28,035 bases of DNA from JAKAGE01 sp035541415. GTDB lineage: Bacteria > Patescibacteriota > Minisyncoccia > UBA6257 > 2-01-FULL-56-20. The DNA lies in the NCBI GenBank assembly GCA_035541415.1, contig DATKNI010000029.1, positions 1 to 28,035 of the forward strand, in the 5' to 3' direction. The position numbers and the translations under genes are program-made. Below, piece after piece: positions 1 through 7,161 of the stretch (the first letter of the stretch is position 1; every line of letters begins with the position of its first letter). The notes under the pieces were generated by a model. It did no database searches. It saw only the letters and a program-made list of their open reading frames with translations, and had not been told where the DNA came from.

Positions 1-1
1 G

Positions 2-985
2 TCGCCGTCCGCTGGCGGCGGTTCGGCGATTCCTTGTCCGATTCCTCCGGGAACGGCGACGGGAACTTCTCCGAGTTCCGTCGGCGGTTCAGCGGGCAGC
101 GGCTCAACCGGCAACGGTGCGATCGCCTATCCCATTCGCGCCCCGTATCGCATCGAAGTCTCGGCTCAGACCGAACTCATGCTTCGCGACAGGAGTGTGG
201 CAAGCTTGAGCGATTTTTCGAACGGTGACCAAATCAACGTTTTCGGCTACTACAACACGGATGGCAGCATCCAGGCGTATATCGTTCGCGATATTTCAAA
301 GCCGGTGGAAACGGAGACCATGCAGCTCAATAACGTGACGCTCGTTTCCGTCTCAGGAACCAACCTCCCGGCAACGCTCGCCGTCACCCAGACGGTTGGC
401 GCTCCCTGCTACGGTTTCAACGGTTCGGTGAAATCCAATATCGCCTGCCCGATGGGCGTGTCCTCGTTCTCGCAAAACAGCGCGACCGCCGACGTCCAGC
501 CACCACCTTCAGTCGCTCCGATGTGGATGATGCTCCGCAAGTATGTGGTGACCGTTGATGCGCGCACAATCATCCTCGACAGCAACCGCAACATCATTCC
601 GCTCTCATCGCTCAACGTGAATGACTCGCTGAATGTGTACGGCGAATCGACCGACAACGGCCAGACGATCACGGCTGATATCGTCCGCGATACGTCCATC
701 CCGGTCGCCCAGACGTCGTTTGGCGGCACGGTGACCCAGGTGAACAGCGACGGTTCGTTCGTCATCCAAACCAAAGACGGTCAAACGCTTACCATAGCGA
801 GCCCGGTGAGCGTCGGTGAATCGGTTTCCGTAACCGGCATCCAAAGCCAAGGAACGATTACCCAAATCACCCGCCTCACGGTTTCGACGAGCACGCCAAA
901 TCCAGTTCCGGGACCGCTGCCCATGATGCGGATCCAGGGCTCATCGTATCCAACGAGCAGCAACGGCAAACCGATCAACTACTAA
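2..985 (+). CDS. Secreted DUF5666-type repeat protein, 5' truncated
   Basis: The frame is open from the left edge, so the start lies outside the window; 327 codons are visible. The first 45 or so residues are a Gly/Ser/Pro/Thr-rich linker, as expected of an extracellular spacer. Three small beta-barrel-like modules follow. The first ends YIVRDISKPV (about nt 170-310), the second ends ADIVRDTSIPV (about 540-705), and the third runs from FGGTVTQVNSDGSF (about 718-885). Each carries a GD/ND/GE-x-(I/L/V)-x-V-x-G turn like that of DUF5666 OB-fold proteins. The first two modules are clearly repeats of each other. The C-terminus is Pro/Ser-rich with no membrane anchor. CPR genomes commonly encode such surface or secreted proteins; ligand and role are unknown. 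The DUF5666 call is from pattern recall. Confidence 0.7.
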   Translation, partial: SPSAGGGSAIPCPIPPGTATGTSPSSVGGSAGSGSTGNGAIAYPIRAPYRIEVSAQTELMLRDRSVASLSDFSNGDQINVFGYYNTDGSIQAYIVRDISKPVETETMQLNNVTLVSVSGTNLPATLAVTQTVGAPCYGFNGSVKSNIACPMGVSSFSQNSATADVQPPPSVAPMWMMLRKYVVTVDARTIILDSNRNIIPLSSLNVNDSLNVYGESTDNGQTITADIVRDTSIPVAQTSFGGTVTQVNSDGSFVIQTKDGQTLTIASPVSVGESVSVTGIQSQGTITQITRLTVSTSTPNPVPGPLPMMRIQGSSYPTSSNGKPINY

Positions 986-1025
986 GGAAAAATCGGCTGC
1001 AATAAAAGACGCACCCGGTTTATGC

Positions 1026-1058
1026 AAAAATCCGCGCCTCACGAAAGCGCGGATTTTT
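1026..1058. terminator. Bidirectional intrinsic terminator
   Basis: A perfect 12-bp inverted repeat (1026-1037 with 1047-1058, 9-nt loop) whose outer arms are A5 and T5, so it has a T-tract in both directions. It lies between the convergent genes ending at 985 and 1060 and serves both. Confidence 0.9.
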
Positions 1059-1059
1059 G

Positions 1060-1953
1060 TTATTTTGGCGCTTCCAATTGTTGGAGCGGCGGCGGCGCGA
1101 CCGTTGACGTGCCGAGCGTATCGATGTCGGCCTGCCCGCCGGGACGGAACACAAAAGTGAATCCAAATGGATCGGGCGGAACCGCATTGATGATGCCGGC
1201 CGCGACGAGGTCGTCCGGCGCATTCGGAAATTTTCCTTTCTCGTGATAATACAGTTTTGCTCCTTCCTCAAGAAAATCAAAAATCTGAAGGCGCGCAACG
1301 TATGCTTCTGCCCGCTCCTTCGTCGCCTCATCATTCGTCGAACTCGCAATGGTTTGCCACAATTCTTCGGTCTTCGACCGTTCATTGGTGCCGATGCCAA
1401 AGTTCAGCGCAAAACGCTCTGCATAGTCGGGAACGCCGGGTGTGCGGCCCGCCATGTCAAAGTACGTGAGCGCCGCGGAATTATTTTTTGCGTCAAGATA
1501 CTCGTCGATCGCCACGTAATAAGGAATGCGCCAATCGGGATCGGCGTACTGCAATCCCTGCTTCCCTATTTCGAGCGCAACCGTATCGCTTGCATCGCCG
1601 CCCCATAACCGCGACGGAACCGCCGGAATTGTGAGTACGGAAAAGGCATAGGGATACCCAAACGCCGGATCGACCGATGTGAGATATTGCAAATCGGGAA
1701 AATATTCTTTATTGCCGCGGAAGAGATCAAGAATTTCCGGCATGGTGCCGGCCCACAAGGTTGCCGCGAGGGTCGAATGGAATCCAAGATCGATGATGCG
1801 AACGAATTCCGGCGACGGTCCGCCAGCAAGCGCTTGCGGCCGCGCGGCCGCCCCGGTCAAACGATCGTAGTCGTACTGCAAAACGACGATCATGGCGAAG
1901 AGGAGCGCGACGATGACTGTCTTTGAAACTGCTCCAAGCGGACGCCGCATCAT
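1060..1953 (-). CDS. Membrane-anchored helical-repeat protein of the ABC exporter operon
   Basis: 297 aa. One hydrophobic segment near the N-terminus (about residues 9-27, VSKTVIVALLFAMIVVLQY) reads as a signal anchor. The rest is soluble, mostly helical and TPR-like in feel (FDMAGRTPGVPDYAERFALN, then a helix-rich stretch), ending in a Pro-rich tail. It begins 1 nt after the permease stop, so it is almost certainly co-transcribed with the ABC ATPase and permease. I do not recognise a named family. An extracytoplasmic accessory of the transporter is an inference from position only. Start chosen: the first of two adjacent ATGs. Confidence 0.75.
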   Translation of the reverse strand: MMRRPLGAVSKTVIVALLFAMIVVLQYDYDRLTGAAARPQALAGGPSPEFVRIIDLGFHSTLAATLWAGTMPEILDLFRGNKEYFPDLQYLTSVDPAFGYPYAFSVLTIPAVPSRLWGGDASDTVALEIGKQGLQYADPDWRIPYYVAIDEYLDAKNNSAALTYFDMAGRTPGVPDYAERFALNFGIGTNERSKTEELWQTIASSTNDEATKERAEAYVARLQIFDFLEEGAKLYYHEKGKFPNAPDDLVAAGIINAVPPDPFGFTFVFRPGGQADIDTLGTSTVAPPPLQQLEAPK

Positions 1954-1954
1954 G

Positions 1955-2719
1955 CTAAACTTCTTTTTTATTGAAAATCCAGACGCCGGCCGAAAGGAGC
2001 AGAATGATATAGACGGCCGCGTATGCTATGGCGAGGAGCGTCGAATTGAGCGGCGCGGCAATATTGTGGATGGCATAATTGCGGATATCGAACTTTTCCA
2101 GGTTCGGGAAGATATAGTAGAGCGCCTGGACGAGCCGCAATTTGATTCCCGTGATATTGATGGCTTGCGCGTCGGCGACCAGTTGGCTCACCACGTGCCC
2201 GGCAAAAAACACGGCTGATGTGTATACGATCGAGAGCAACGACGTTGAGAATGTTGATACAAAAAGCGCGAATGAGAGGAAGAGCATCATCTCAAGGTAT
2301 TGCATGCCAATGGCCGCGATCCCCATCGCATCAAAGCCCCCGCCTTCATAGGCAACGACCGCAAGGTAGGCAACCATAAAAATAAGCGTCGTGACGAGAA
2401 GCACCATACAGAGGCCGAAAAACTTGCCGAGCAAGAACTGCGCGCGGGAAACCGGTTTTGCGAGGATGAAATAGACCACCTTGCGGTCCACGTCTTTAAA
2501 GAACGACGTGGTGCCAAGAAATATTGCGAGAATCGCGTTGAAGAAATATACGCCTGCCAAGGCAAAGCTTTTCACCATCGGCAATTCTTTGAGGACGAGG
2601 TCGGCGAGGAAGAGCGACGAAAGCATATAGAGGATCGCAAAAACGATGATCGCATAGAGGATTTTTTCGCGGACTTCGAGTTTGAACGTATTTTTGGCGA
2701 TGATCCAGATATTACGCAT
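1955..2719 (-). CDS. ABC-2 type transporter permease
   Basis: 254 aa with about six hydrophobic segments, starting with a cytoplasmic helix (MRNIWIIAKNTFKLEVREK) typical of ABC-2/NosY-like permeases. Segments are visible at YAIIVFAILYMLSSLFL, SFALAGVYFFNAILAIFLG, VLLVTTLIFMVAYLAVV, MMLFLSFALFVSTFSTSLL, SIVYTSAVFFAGHVV and a final one near AYAAVYIILLLSAGVWIF. The start overlaps the ATPase 3' end by 8 bp, consistent with translational coupling. The pair should form an exporter of unknown substrate in the cytoplasmic membrane. Confidence 0.88.
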   Translation of the reverse strand: MRNIWIIAKNTFKLEVREKILYAIIVFAILYMLSSLFLADLVLKELPMVKSFALAGVYFFNAILAIFLGTTSFFKDVDRKVVYFILAKPVSRAQFLLGKFFGLCMVLLVTTLIFMVAYLAVVAYEGGGFDAMGIAAIGMQYLEMMLFLSFALFVSTFSTSLLSIVYTSAVFFAGHVVSQLVADAQAINITGIKLRLVQALYYIFPNLEKFDIRNYAIHNIAAPLNSTLLAIAYAAVYIILLLSAGVWIFNKKEV

Positions 2720-3428
2720 GGACGTGTTCGTACTGCATTAAGGTTTCCGTGAAGCGTTCTTCGAGCGACTTGCCCTGGGCGAATCCTTTTACGGAGCCCG
2801 CATAGAGCAAATTTCCGGCATGGATCACGCCAACTTCATCGCAAATCTCTTCAACATCATAAAGGATGTGCGTGTTGAGGAAAATCTTTTTGCCTTCTTC
2901 TTTGAGTTTCACCATCACCTCTTTCATTTCCCGGCGGCCGAGCGGATCGAGGCCGTCGAGCGGTTCGTCGAGGAAAACATACTTTGGATTATTGACGAGC
3001 GCCTGGGCGAAGGCCAGCCGCTGGCGCATGCCTTTGGAATACGTTTTGATCTGGAAATTGCGGGCCTCAAAGATGCCGACTTTTTTTAACAAATCTTCAT
3101 ATTCGCGTTCCTTCCCTGACGTCGTCTCGAAAAGTTCATCAGAAAATCTTAAGAATTCGAGGCCGGTCATCGTCTCATAAAAATAAGGTGTTTCCGGCAT
3201 GAAGCCCATTTTCTTTTTTGATTCGATGTTCGTGGAAGGCTTGCCGTCGATCAAAATCTCGCCGTGCGTTGGCGCAAGAAGTCCCACGGTCATTTTCATG
3301 ATCGTGGTCTTCCCTGCCCCGTTCTGCCCCAAGAAGCCAAAAATGGGCACGTCAACGTTGAGCGTGAAATCGTGGACGGCGCTTTTGCGCTTTTTGAACG
3401 TTTTCGTGACGTGCAGAAACTCAACCAT
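2712..3428 (-). CDS. ABC transporter ATP-binding protein
   Basis: 238 aa nucleotide-binding domain. Visible motifs: Walker A GQNGAGKTT (34-42), ABC signature YSKGMRQR (130-137), Walker B YVFLDEP with D-loop GLDP (150-161) and an H-loop NTH near 186. Single-domain length fits the ABC-2 export class (CcmA/NosF-like). It starts 2 nt after the greA stop and overlaps the permease, so it powers the exporter encoded downstream. Substrate cannot be told from the sequence. Confidence 0.95.
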   Translation of the reverse strand: MVEFLHVTKTFKKRKSAVHDFTLNVDVPIFGFLGQNGAGKTTIMKMTVGLLAPTHGEILIDGKPSTNIESKKKMGFMPETPYFYETMTGLEFLRFSDELFETTSGKEREYEDLLKKVGIFEARNFQIKTYSKGMRQRLAFAQALVNNPKYVFLDEPLDGLDPLGRREMKEVMVKLKEEGKKIFLNTHILYDVEEICDEVGVIHAGNLLYAGSVKGFAQGKSLEERFTETLMQYEHVHA

Positions 3429-3430
3429 CG

Positions 3431-3886
3431 TTATTTAATCTCCACAATCTGATACGTGGACGGCCCTGCGGGAGTCGCAACGCTCACGCTCTCGCCGGCT
3501 TTCTTCTTGAGGAATGCGCGGCCGAGCGGCGATTCATCGGAAATCCTTCCTTCTTCGGGCTTTGCTTCGTAGGCGCCGACGATCGTGTACGTGGCAATTT
3601 TTTCTCCTTTCTTTACGGTAACGGTTGAGCCAACCTGCACAGTGTCGCCGTCGGACTTTTCGATAATGGCCGCGTTCTTCAATAAGTCTTCGAGTTCGCC
3701 AATGCGGGTTTCAACGTTTGCCTGTTCTTCGCGAGCTTCGGCATATTCCGAGTTCTCGGAAAGGTCGCCGTACTCTTTTGCCTGCTTGAGGCGCTGCGCA
3801 ACTTCAAGCCGCTTCTTGTTTTTTAAATCTTCGAGTTCCTGTTTGAATTCTTCGAGTCGCTCCTTGGTTACGTATTGTTTGTTCAT
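3431..3886 (-). CDS. greA: Transcription elongation factor GreA
   Basis: 151 aa, close to the usual 158. It rescues backtracked RNA polymerase by stimulating transcript cleavage through the secondary channel. The N-terminal coiled coil carries the acidic tip EYGDLSENSEY with D41 and E44, the catalytic pair. The C-terminal FKBP-like domain has GRISDESPLGRAFL. An in-frame extension to 3979 was rejected because it runs through a hairpin and gives non-GreA sequence; MNKQYVTKERL is the family-like start. No Shine-Dalgarno is seen. A second Gre-family gene lies at 24447. Confidence 0.97.
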   Translation of the reverse strand: MNKQYVTKERLEEFKQELEDLKNKKRLEVAQRLKQAKEYGDLSENSEYAEAREEQANVETRIGELEDLLKNAAIIEKSDGDTVQVGSTVTVKKGEKIATYTIVGAYEAKPEEGRISDESPLGRAFLKKKAGESVSVATPAGPSTYQIVEIK

Positions 3887-3912
3887 TTGGGGTGAATGAG
3901 GGCTTTTATAAA

Positions 3913-3933
3913 ATTCCGGCGCTAAGCCGGAAT
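3913..3933. terminator. Hairpin between the glycosyltransferase and greA
   Basis: Perfect 8-bp stem ATTCCGGC/GCCGGAAT with a 5-nt loop, followed on the minus strand by ATTTTATA. It probably ends or weakens transcription from the glycosyltransferase before greA. The T-tract is short and interrupted. Confidence 0.6.
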
Positions 3934-3941
3934 CGACAGTT

Positions 3942-4697
3942 TTATTGCATTGCGGTCTTCTGGGGGCCGGGAATGTCATATTGACCCCGTGACAACCATA
4001 GCCGTATTTTAATAGTTTCCATGAAGACTTTCAAGTAGGCGGAGGCGGTCACATGGGAGCGGAGGTCGTTCACCCAATGGACCGGTATTTCCTTGATTTT
4101 AAAGCCCATTGCCTTGGCCAACGAAAGAATTTCGACGTCGAATCCCCAACCCGTAATTTTAGATACATTAAATATCTTTTCCGCAGCTTCTTCGGTAAAA
4201 GCCTTGAATCCGCACTGGGTATCCCAAATGCCGGGCAAAAGAAGCATCTGGATGAATAAATTTCCCAGCTTGCCGGGAATTTGTTTATAGATCGGTTCGG
4301 CAGGATCAAGCTTTGCGCCTTTGATGGCGCGCGAACCGATCACGACGTCGTAGCCTTGTTTGAAGAGCGGCATCATAATGTTGAATTGGTCGATACTCGT
4401 CGAGTTGTCGGCGTCCGTAAAAAGGCGGACTTTGCCGCTTGCAAGAAGCATGCCCTGCCGCACCGTTCCGCCCTTGCCCTGGTTGTCTTTGAGGTCGATG
4501 ACTTTGAGGTTGCGAACGACCTTCGCCATATTCCGCGCGATGTCGGCAGTGTTATCTTTTGAACCATCGTTCACTACTAAAATTTCATACGAATATTCCA
4601 CGTGCTCAAGACGCTTATCCATATCGAGCAGGGTTTGCGGAAGACGCTCCGCTTCGTTGTAGGCAGGGATGATGATGGAGAGGTAGGGCTGCGCCAT
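3942..4697 (-). CDS. Family 2 glycosyltransferase, dolichyl/polyprenyl-phosphate glucosyl- or mannosyltransferase type
   Basis: 251 aa GT-A fold enzyme. Motifs: IIIPAYNEAERLP at 8-20, VVNDGSKDNT at 41-50, the metal-binding DxD as FTDADNST (D95 and D97), GSRAIKGA, and the DTQCGFKAF and GWGFDVEIL signatures typical of the DPM1/ALG5-like subgroup that loads a sugar from a nucleotide donor onto a polyprenyl phosphate. No membrane segments are evident, so it probably works peripherally at the inner leaflet. It follows map by 14 nt, and a perfect TATAAT lies in that gap, so it may have its own start with a leader of only a few nucleotides. The exact sugar is unknown. Confidence 0.9.
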   Translation of the reverse strand: MAQPYLSIIIPAYNEAERLPQTLLDMDKRLEHVEYSYEILVVNDGSKDNTADIARNMAKVVRNLKVIDLKDNQGKGGTVRQGMLLASGKVRLFTDADNSTSIDQFNIMMPLFKQGYDVVIGSRAIKGAKLDPAEPIYKQIPGKLGNLFIQMLLLPGIWDTQCGFKAFTEEAAEKIFNVSKITGWGFDVEILSLAKAMGFKIKEIPVHWVNDLRSHVTASAYLKVFMETIKIRLWLSRGQYDIPGPQKTAMQ

Positions 4698-4710
4698 TGG
4701 GGTTATCTCA

Positions 4711-4716
4711 ATTATA
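4711..4716 (-). promoter_or_regulatory. Possible -10 box for the glycosyltransferase
   Basis: TATAAT on the minus strand, 13 nt before the ATG at 4697 and inside the last codons of map. No convincing -35 is seen. If used, the 5' leader is about 6 nt. Confidence 0.4.
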
Positions 4717-5473
4717 ACATCGTGAGTATCCGCGGGCCCTTTTCGGTGATTGCAACGGTGTGTTCAAAGTGGGCGGCGCGCTCCCCGTCGGCTGTTCCAT
4801 AACTCTCGTCCAACAGTTGTCGGATTGCGCCGGTGCCAATGGCGACCATCGGCTCGATGGCGAGCACCATGCCGGGCACAAGCTCTTCGCCCTGTCCTTT
4901 GCGGCCAAAGTTGAACACCGTCGGATCTTCGTGGAGGTCGCGGCCAATGCCGTGTCCAGTGAGCCCTTCAACGACCGAAAATTTATTCCTCACAATCGTT
5001 TTTTCGATTGCAGCGCCGATATCGCCGAGCGTATGCCCCGGCTTTGCGGCTTTCACGCCCGCCATGAGCGACTCGCGCGTGACTTCAATCAATTTCTTCC
5101 CTTGCTTGCCTACGTCACCCACCGGGACCGTAATGGCGGAATCCAAATAGAAACCTTTGTACTCGAGGCCAAGATCGAGGCTCACGATGTCGCCTTCACG
5201 AATTTTATATTTTGACGGCTGGCCGTGCACCACGACGTCATTCACCGAAACGCAGAGCGTATAGGGATATGCTTTTTTTGCGCCCGCCGGACGGTAATTC
5301 AAAAAAGCGGGCTTGGCTCCCGCTCCAATAATCAGTTTCCGGGCAAGGACATCGAGTTCGATGGTCTGAACGCCGGGCTTGGTTTCTTCTCCCAGGCGCT
5401 TGAGCACGGCTGCGAGCATCGCGCCGCCCTGCGCCATCAGTTCAATTTCAGCGGAGGTTTTGAAAGTGACCAT
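4712..5473 (-). CDS. map: Methionine aminopeptidase, type I
   Basis: 253 aa, typical length. It removes the initiator Met from nascent proteins in the cytosol. The five metal ligands of the pita-bread fold are readable: D100 (SLDLGLEYKG), D111 (YLDSAITV), H174 (LTGHGIGRDLHE), E207 (LAIEPMV) and E237 (HFEHTVAI). The substrate-contact His is H83 (VVHGQPS). The start lies inside the last 26 bp of adk in another frame, so the two are co-transcribed, matching the classic adk-map neighbourhood downstream of secY. Confidence 0.97.
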   Translation of the reverse strand: MVTFKTSAEIELMAQGGAMLAAVLKRLGEETKPGVQTIELDVLARKLIIGAGAKPAFLNYRPAGAKKAYPYTLCVSVNDVVVHGQPSKYKIREGDIVSLDLGLEYKGFYLDSAITVPVGDVGKQGKKLIEVTRESLMAGVKAAKPGHTLGDIGAAIEKTIVRNKFSVVEGLTGHGIGRDLHEDPTVFNFGRKGQGEELVPGMVLAIEPMVAIGTGAIRQLLDESYGTADGERAAHFEHTVAITEKGPRILTML

Positions 5474-6128
5474 AGATATGCTCCATCACTTTATACGGCG
5501 CCGGCCGCGCGTCAACCCGATGGAGGTTATACCCGTGCTTTTTAACATATTGGACGATCGGGAATGTCCGGTCTTCATATTCTTTTAATCGAATTTTAAT
5601 GACGCTCGGCTTGTCCAAGCTGCGTTTATAAAACGGCCCTGCGCAGACCGGACAGTGCTTTGGTTTTCGATGCGGATAGAAGGCGGTGAGCAAGAGATAG
5701 CCGCATTCGGCGCATACCATGCGGGCGCCATTGCGCTTGATGGAATGGCTCGGCGGAACCTCGAGGAGCATCACGTACACGTTCTTTTTGCCGAACAACC
5801 GCTCGAATTCCGGATATACTTTTTTTGCTTCATACATCGTGCGGGGCGAGCCGCTCAATACGATTCCCCAGCCCGCTTTTGCGATGCGCTCCACTTCGCG
5901 GACCACTTCGCGCGTCACAAAGCTCGGCGTCATCAGCTTTCCGCCGTCAAAAAGCGCCCGTTCGCGCTTAATCATTTTTTCATGCTGGCGATCCGGATCG
6001 TGGACGATCGATTCAAGGAATTTCCCCGTATCAAAGTGGATCAGCCCGAGTTTGTTGGCAAGAAGATTGGCTTGCGTGCCTTTCCCAGCTCCTGGCGGTC
6101 CGTAGAGAACAACAACAATCTTTCGCAT
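5448..6128 (-). CDS. adk: Adenylate kinase with zinc-binding LID
   Basis: 226 aa. It catalyses ATP + AMP = 2 ADP. P-loop GPPGAGKGT at 10-18. The LID holds a C-x2-C-x16-C-x2-C zinc knuckle (C139, C142, C159, C162), as in Gram-positive-type enzymes. The conserved LDGFPRT is LSGSPRT here (about 91-97), so the usual Asp is Ser, and the AMP-site ISTGD is HFDTGK. This may be a divergent enzyme or a related nucleoside monophosphate kinase. ATG at 6128 was chosen because MRKIVVVLYGPPGAGKG is the family start; the open frame upstream to 6473 gives Cys/Arg/Pro-rich sequence unlike protein. Confidence 0.92.
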   Translation of the reverse strand: MRKIVVVLYGPPGAGKGTQANLLANKLGLIHFDTGKFLESIVHDPDRQHEKMIKRERALFDGGKLMTPSFVTREVVREVERIAKAGWGIVLSGSPRTMYEAKKVYPEFERLFGKKNVYVMLLEVPPSHSIKRNGARMVCAECGYLLLTAFYPHRKPKHCPVCAGPFYKRSLDKPSVIKIRLKEYEDRTFPIVQYVKKHGYNLHRVDARPAPYKVMEHIYGHFQNLR

Positions 6129-6136
6129 ATAGGATA

Positions 6137-6165
6137 AGTTTATCAAAAAAATCGCATTTTGCCCA
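6137..6165 (-). promoter_or_regulatory. Promoter for adk-map
   Basis: TGGGCA, 17-nt spacer, TAAACT on the minus strand, then 8 nt to the adk ATG. The predicted transcript starts 1-2 nt before the start codon, so the mRNA is leaderless or nearly so. Confidence 0.5.
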
Positions 6166-6179
6166 TGCGCCGGAGCGGC

Positions 6180-6208
6180 TTGCATAATTCTTCGGGCGGG
6201 ACTATGAT
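6180..6208 (+). promoter_or_regulatory. Possible promoter for the structured RNA
   Basis: TTGCAT, 17-nt spacer, TATGAT on the plus strand. The -10 is good; the -35 matches only TTG. The predicted start is near 6213-6215, just before the first hairpin of the region. Confidence 0.35.
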
Positions 6209-6212
6209 TGGT

Positions 6213-6517
6213 GACGGCTCCGGTGGTTCTTCGAACCTCGTGGCGAGGAACCGTCGCATATGAAGTTTGAAACAAATTTGTACCACAGAAGCAGTCTCGC
6301 CGAAACGCGAAGGAGAATCCGAGCGTTTCACACATTTTCAGGTCCTCTTCCGGCAACGGAAGAGCAAAATCGCAAAAGCGAAACTGATAAGGAGGCGGAC
6401 GCAATTCGCAATAAATGGATTGCCGGGTTTCGACCCGGCATAAGCGATCGGCGCGAACACGCCGATTGATCAATAAAAACCGGCAGAGAACAAACTTGTT
6501 CCCTGCCGTTATTTTTT
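6213..6517 (+). ncRNA. Candidate structured noncoding RNA (about 300 nt)
   Basis: This 400-nt gap holds no credible protein gene. The plus strand can form eight successive hairpins: 6225-6252 (9 bp with one G-U), 6263-6279 (7 bp), 6302-6329 (7 bp, a GA-rich internal loop, then GGA/TCC), 6345-6364 (8 bp perfect with a GCAA tetraloop), 6370-6381 (4 bp), 6421-6440 (8 bp perfect with a TTCG loop), 6447-6466 (7 bp) and the terminator at 6481-6508. GNRA and UUCG loops favour the plus strand. I compared it mentally with RNase P, tmRNA, SRP, 6S and GEMM motifs and found no match. No plus-strand gene follows, so it would be free-standing rather than a riboswitch. Confidence 0.45.
6481..6517. terminator. 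Intrinsic terminator, bidirectional
   Basis: CGGCAGAGAACAA pairs with TTGTTCCCTGCCG (one mismatch), flanked by TTATTTTTT on the plus side and a T5 tract on the minus side. It ends the exported-protein gene (stop at 6526) on the minus strand and the candidate RNA on the plus strand. Confidence 0.85.
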
Positions 6518-6525
6518 GCGAGCGT

Positions 6526-6954
6526 TCAATAAATGCCGTAGTCGCCGACGAAGAACGCTCTCACGTCGTCCGGCAACTGCTTGGCTTTCGCAGCGCAGTG
6601 CTTTTCAAAGAGATCTTCCGTTCCGATCGGATACGCAACATTGACGGGACGGCTTCCCCTCAGATGGAAGATTTTACGCGACGACACGATGCCGTGCGCG
6701 TCTCGGTTGTAAAAGTTGATTTGCACGACGGCATCCGGCTTCGACCGTTTTGTCTTCGCCGAAACATCTGCTTCGATGCCACTCTCGCCGGGCAGGACGT
6801 AAATCGTACAATTGCGGTATCGATAAACGCCGGCGAATGACGAATCGCGCCCGGAAAGATCCATAAATTTCCACGGTCCCTGCGCGAGGCTTGCCGCAGG
6901 CATGAGGAAAAAAACTAGTGCGACACAAGAGAACAACGAAAGCCGGTTTGTCAT
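6526..6954 (-). CDS. Small exported protein of unknown function
   Basis: 142 aa. A clear Sec signal peptide: MTNRLSLFSC, a hydrophobic core VALVFFLMP, then AASLAQ with likely cleavage after SLA. The mature part is small, mixed alpha/beta in feel, with two Cys (YRNCTIY and EKHCAAK) that could form a disulfide. I recognise no family. The start is decided by a strong site, TTGGAGG 6 nt before ATG; the open frame to 7038 is ignored. It is a self-contained unit with promoter 6986-7014 and terminator 6481-6517, inserted where secY is normally followed by adk. Confidence 0.8.
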   Translation of the reverse strand: MTNRLSLFSCVALVFFLMPAASLAQGPWKFMDLSGRDSSFAGVYRYRNCTIYVLPGESGIEADVSAKTKRSKPDAVVQINFYNRDAHGIVSSRKIFHLRGSRPVNVAYPIGTEDLFEKHCAAKAKQLPDDVRAFFVGDYGIY

Positions 6955-6985
6955 CACAAGCCTCCAAAAGGAAATTTCTGTATTT

Positions 6986-7014
6986 ATAATACTATATTTT
7001 AATACCTTCGTCAA
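6986..7014 (-). promoter_or_regulatory. Sigma70-type promoter of the exported-protein gene
   Basis: TTGACG, 17-nt spacer, TATTAT on the minus strand. The predicted leader is about 25 nt and contains the GGAGG site. Confidence 0.75.
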
Positions 7015-7073
7015 TCTCGCGCCCCACCAAGCGAACAATCAAAATCTCGCCCGAGAGTAAATCAAAATCTATT

Positions 7074-7149
7074 GCAAACAAAAAAACTCCCTGGAGTCTG
7101 AGAGCATTCGTCTTCGTCATGCTCGAGGACCCGGGGAGTTTTTGTTTGC
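7074..7149 (-). terminator. Terminator of the ribosomal-secY operon
   Basis: A long hairpin. The base pairs the A-rich/ACTCCC arm (about 7074-7094) with the GGGGAGT/T-rich arm (about 7131-7149), and the top has GAGCAT/ATGCTC (7102-7107 with 7119-7124). On the minus strand it ends in T7 starting 13 nt after the secY stop region. Longer and more branched than the other terminators here. Confidence 0.85.
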
Positions 7150-7161
7150 TGGAGGTTCTGA

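Noticed and set aside
6421..6440. tRNA T-arm look-alike (GGGTTTCGACCC)
   Set aside because: The loop is not the 7-nt TTCRANY loop and no acceptor, D or anticodon arms surround it.
6260..6469. Plus-strand 69-codon frame
   Set aside because: It runs through several perfect hairpins and has no ribosome site; composition fits noncoding sequence.
6129..6473. N-terminal extension of adenylate kinase by 115 codons
   Set aside because: The added sequence is Cys/Arg/Pro-rich, unlike any kinase prefix; the promoter and hairpins lie in it, and ATG at 6128 gives the exact family start.
6203..6517. RNase P, tmRNA, SRP or 6S RNA
   Set aside because: The conserved strings of each (for example GAGGAAAGTCC or GGAAGGAAGCAGC) are absent.
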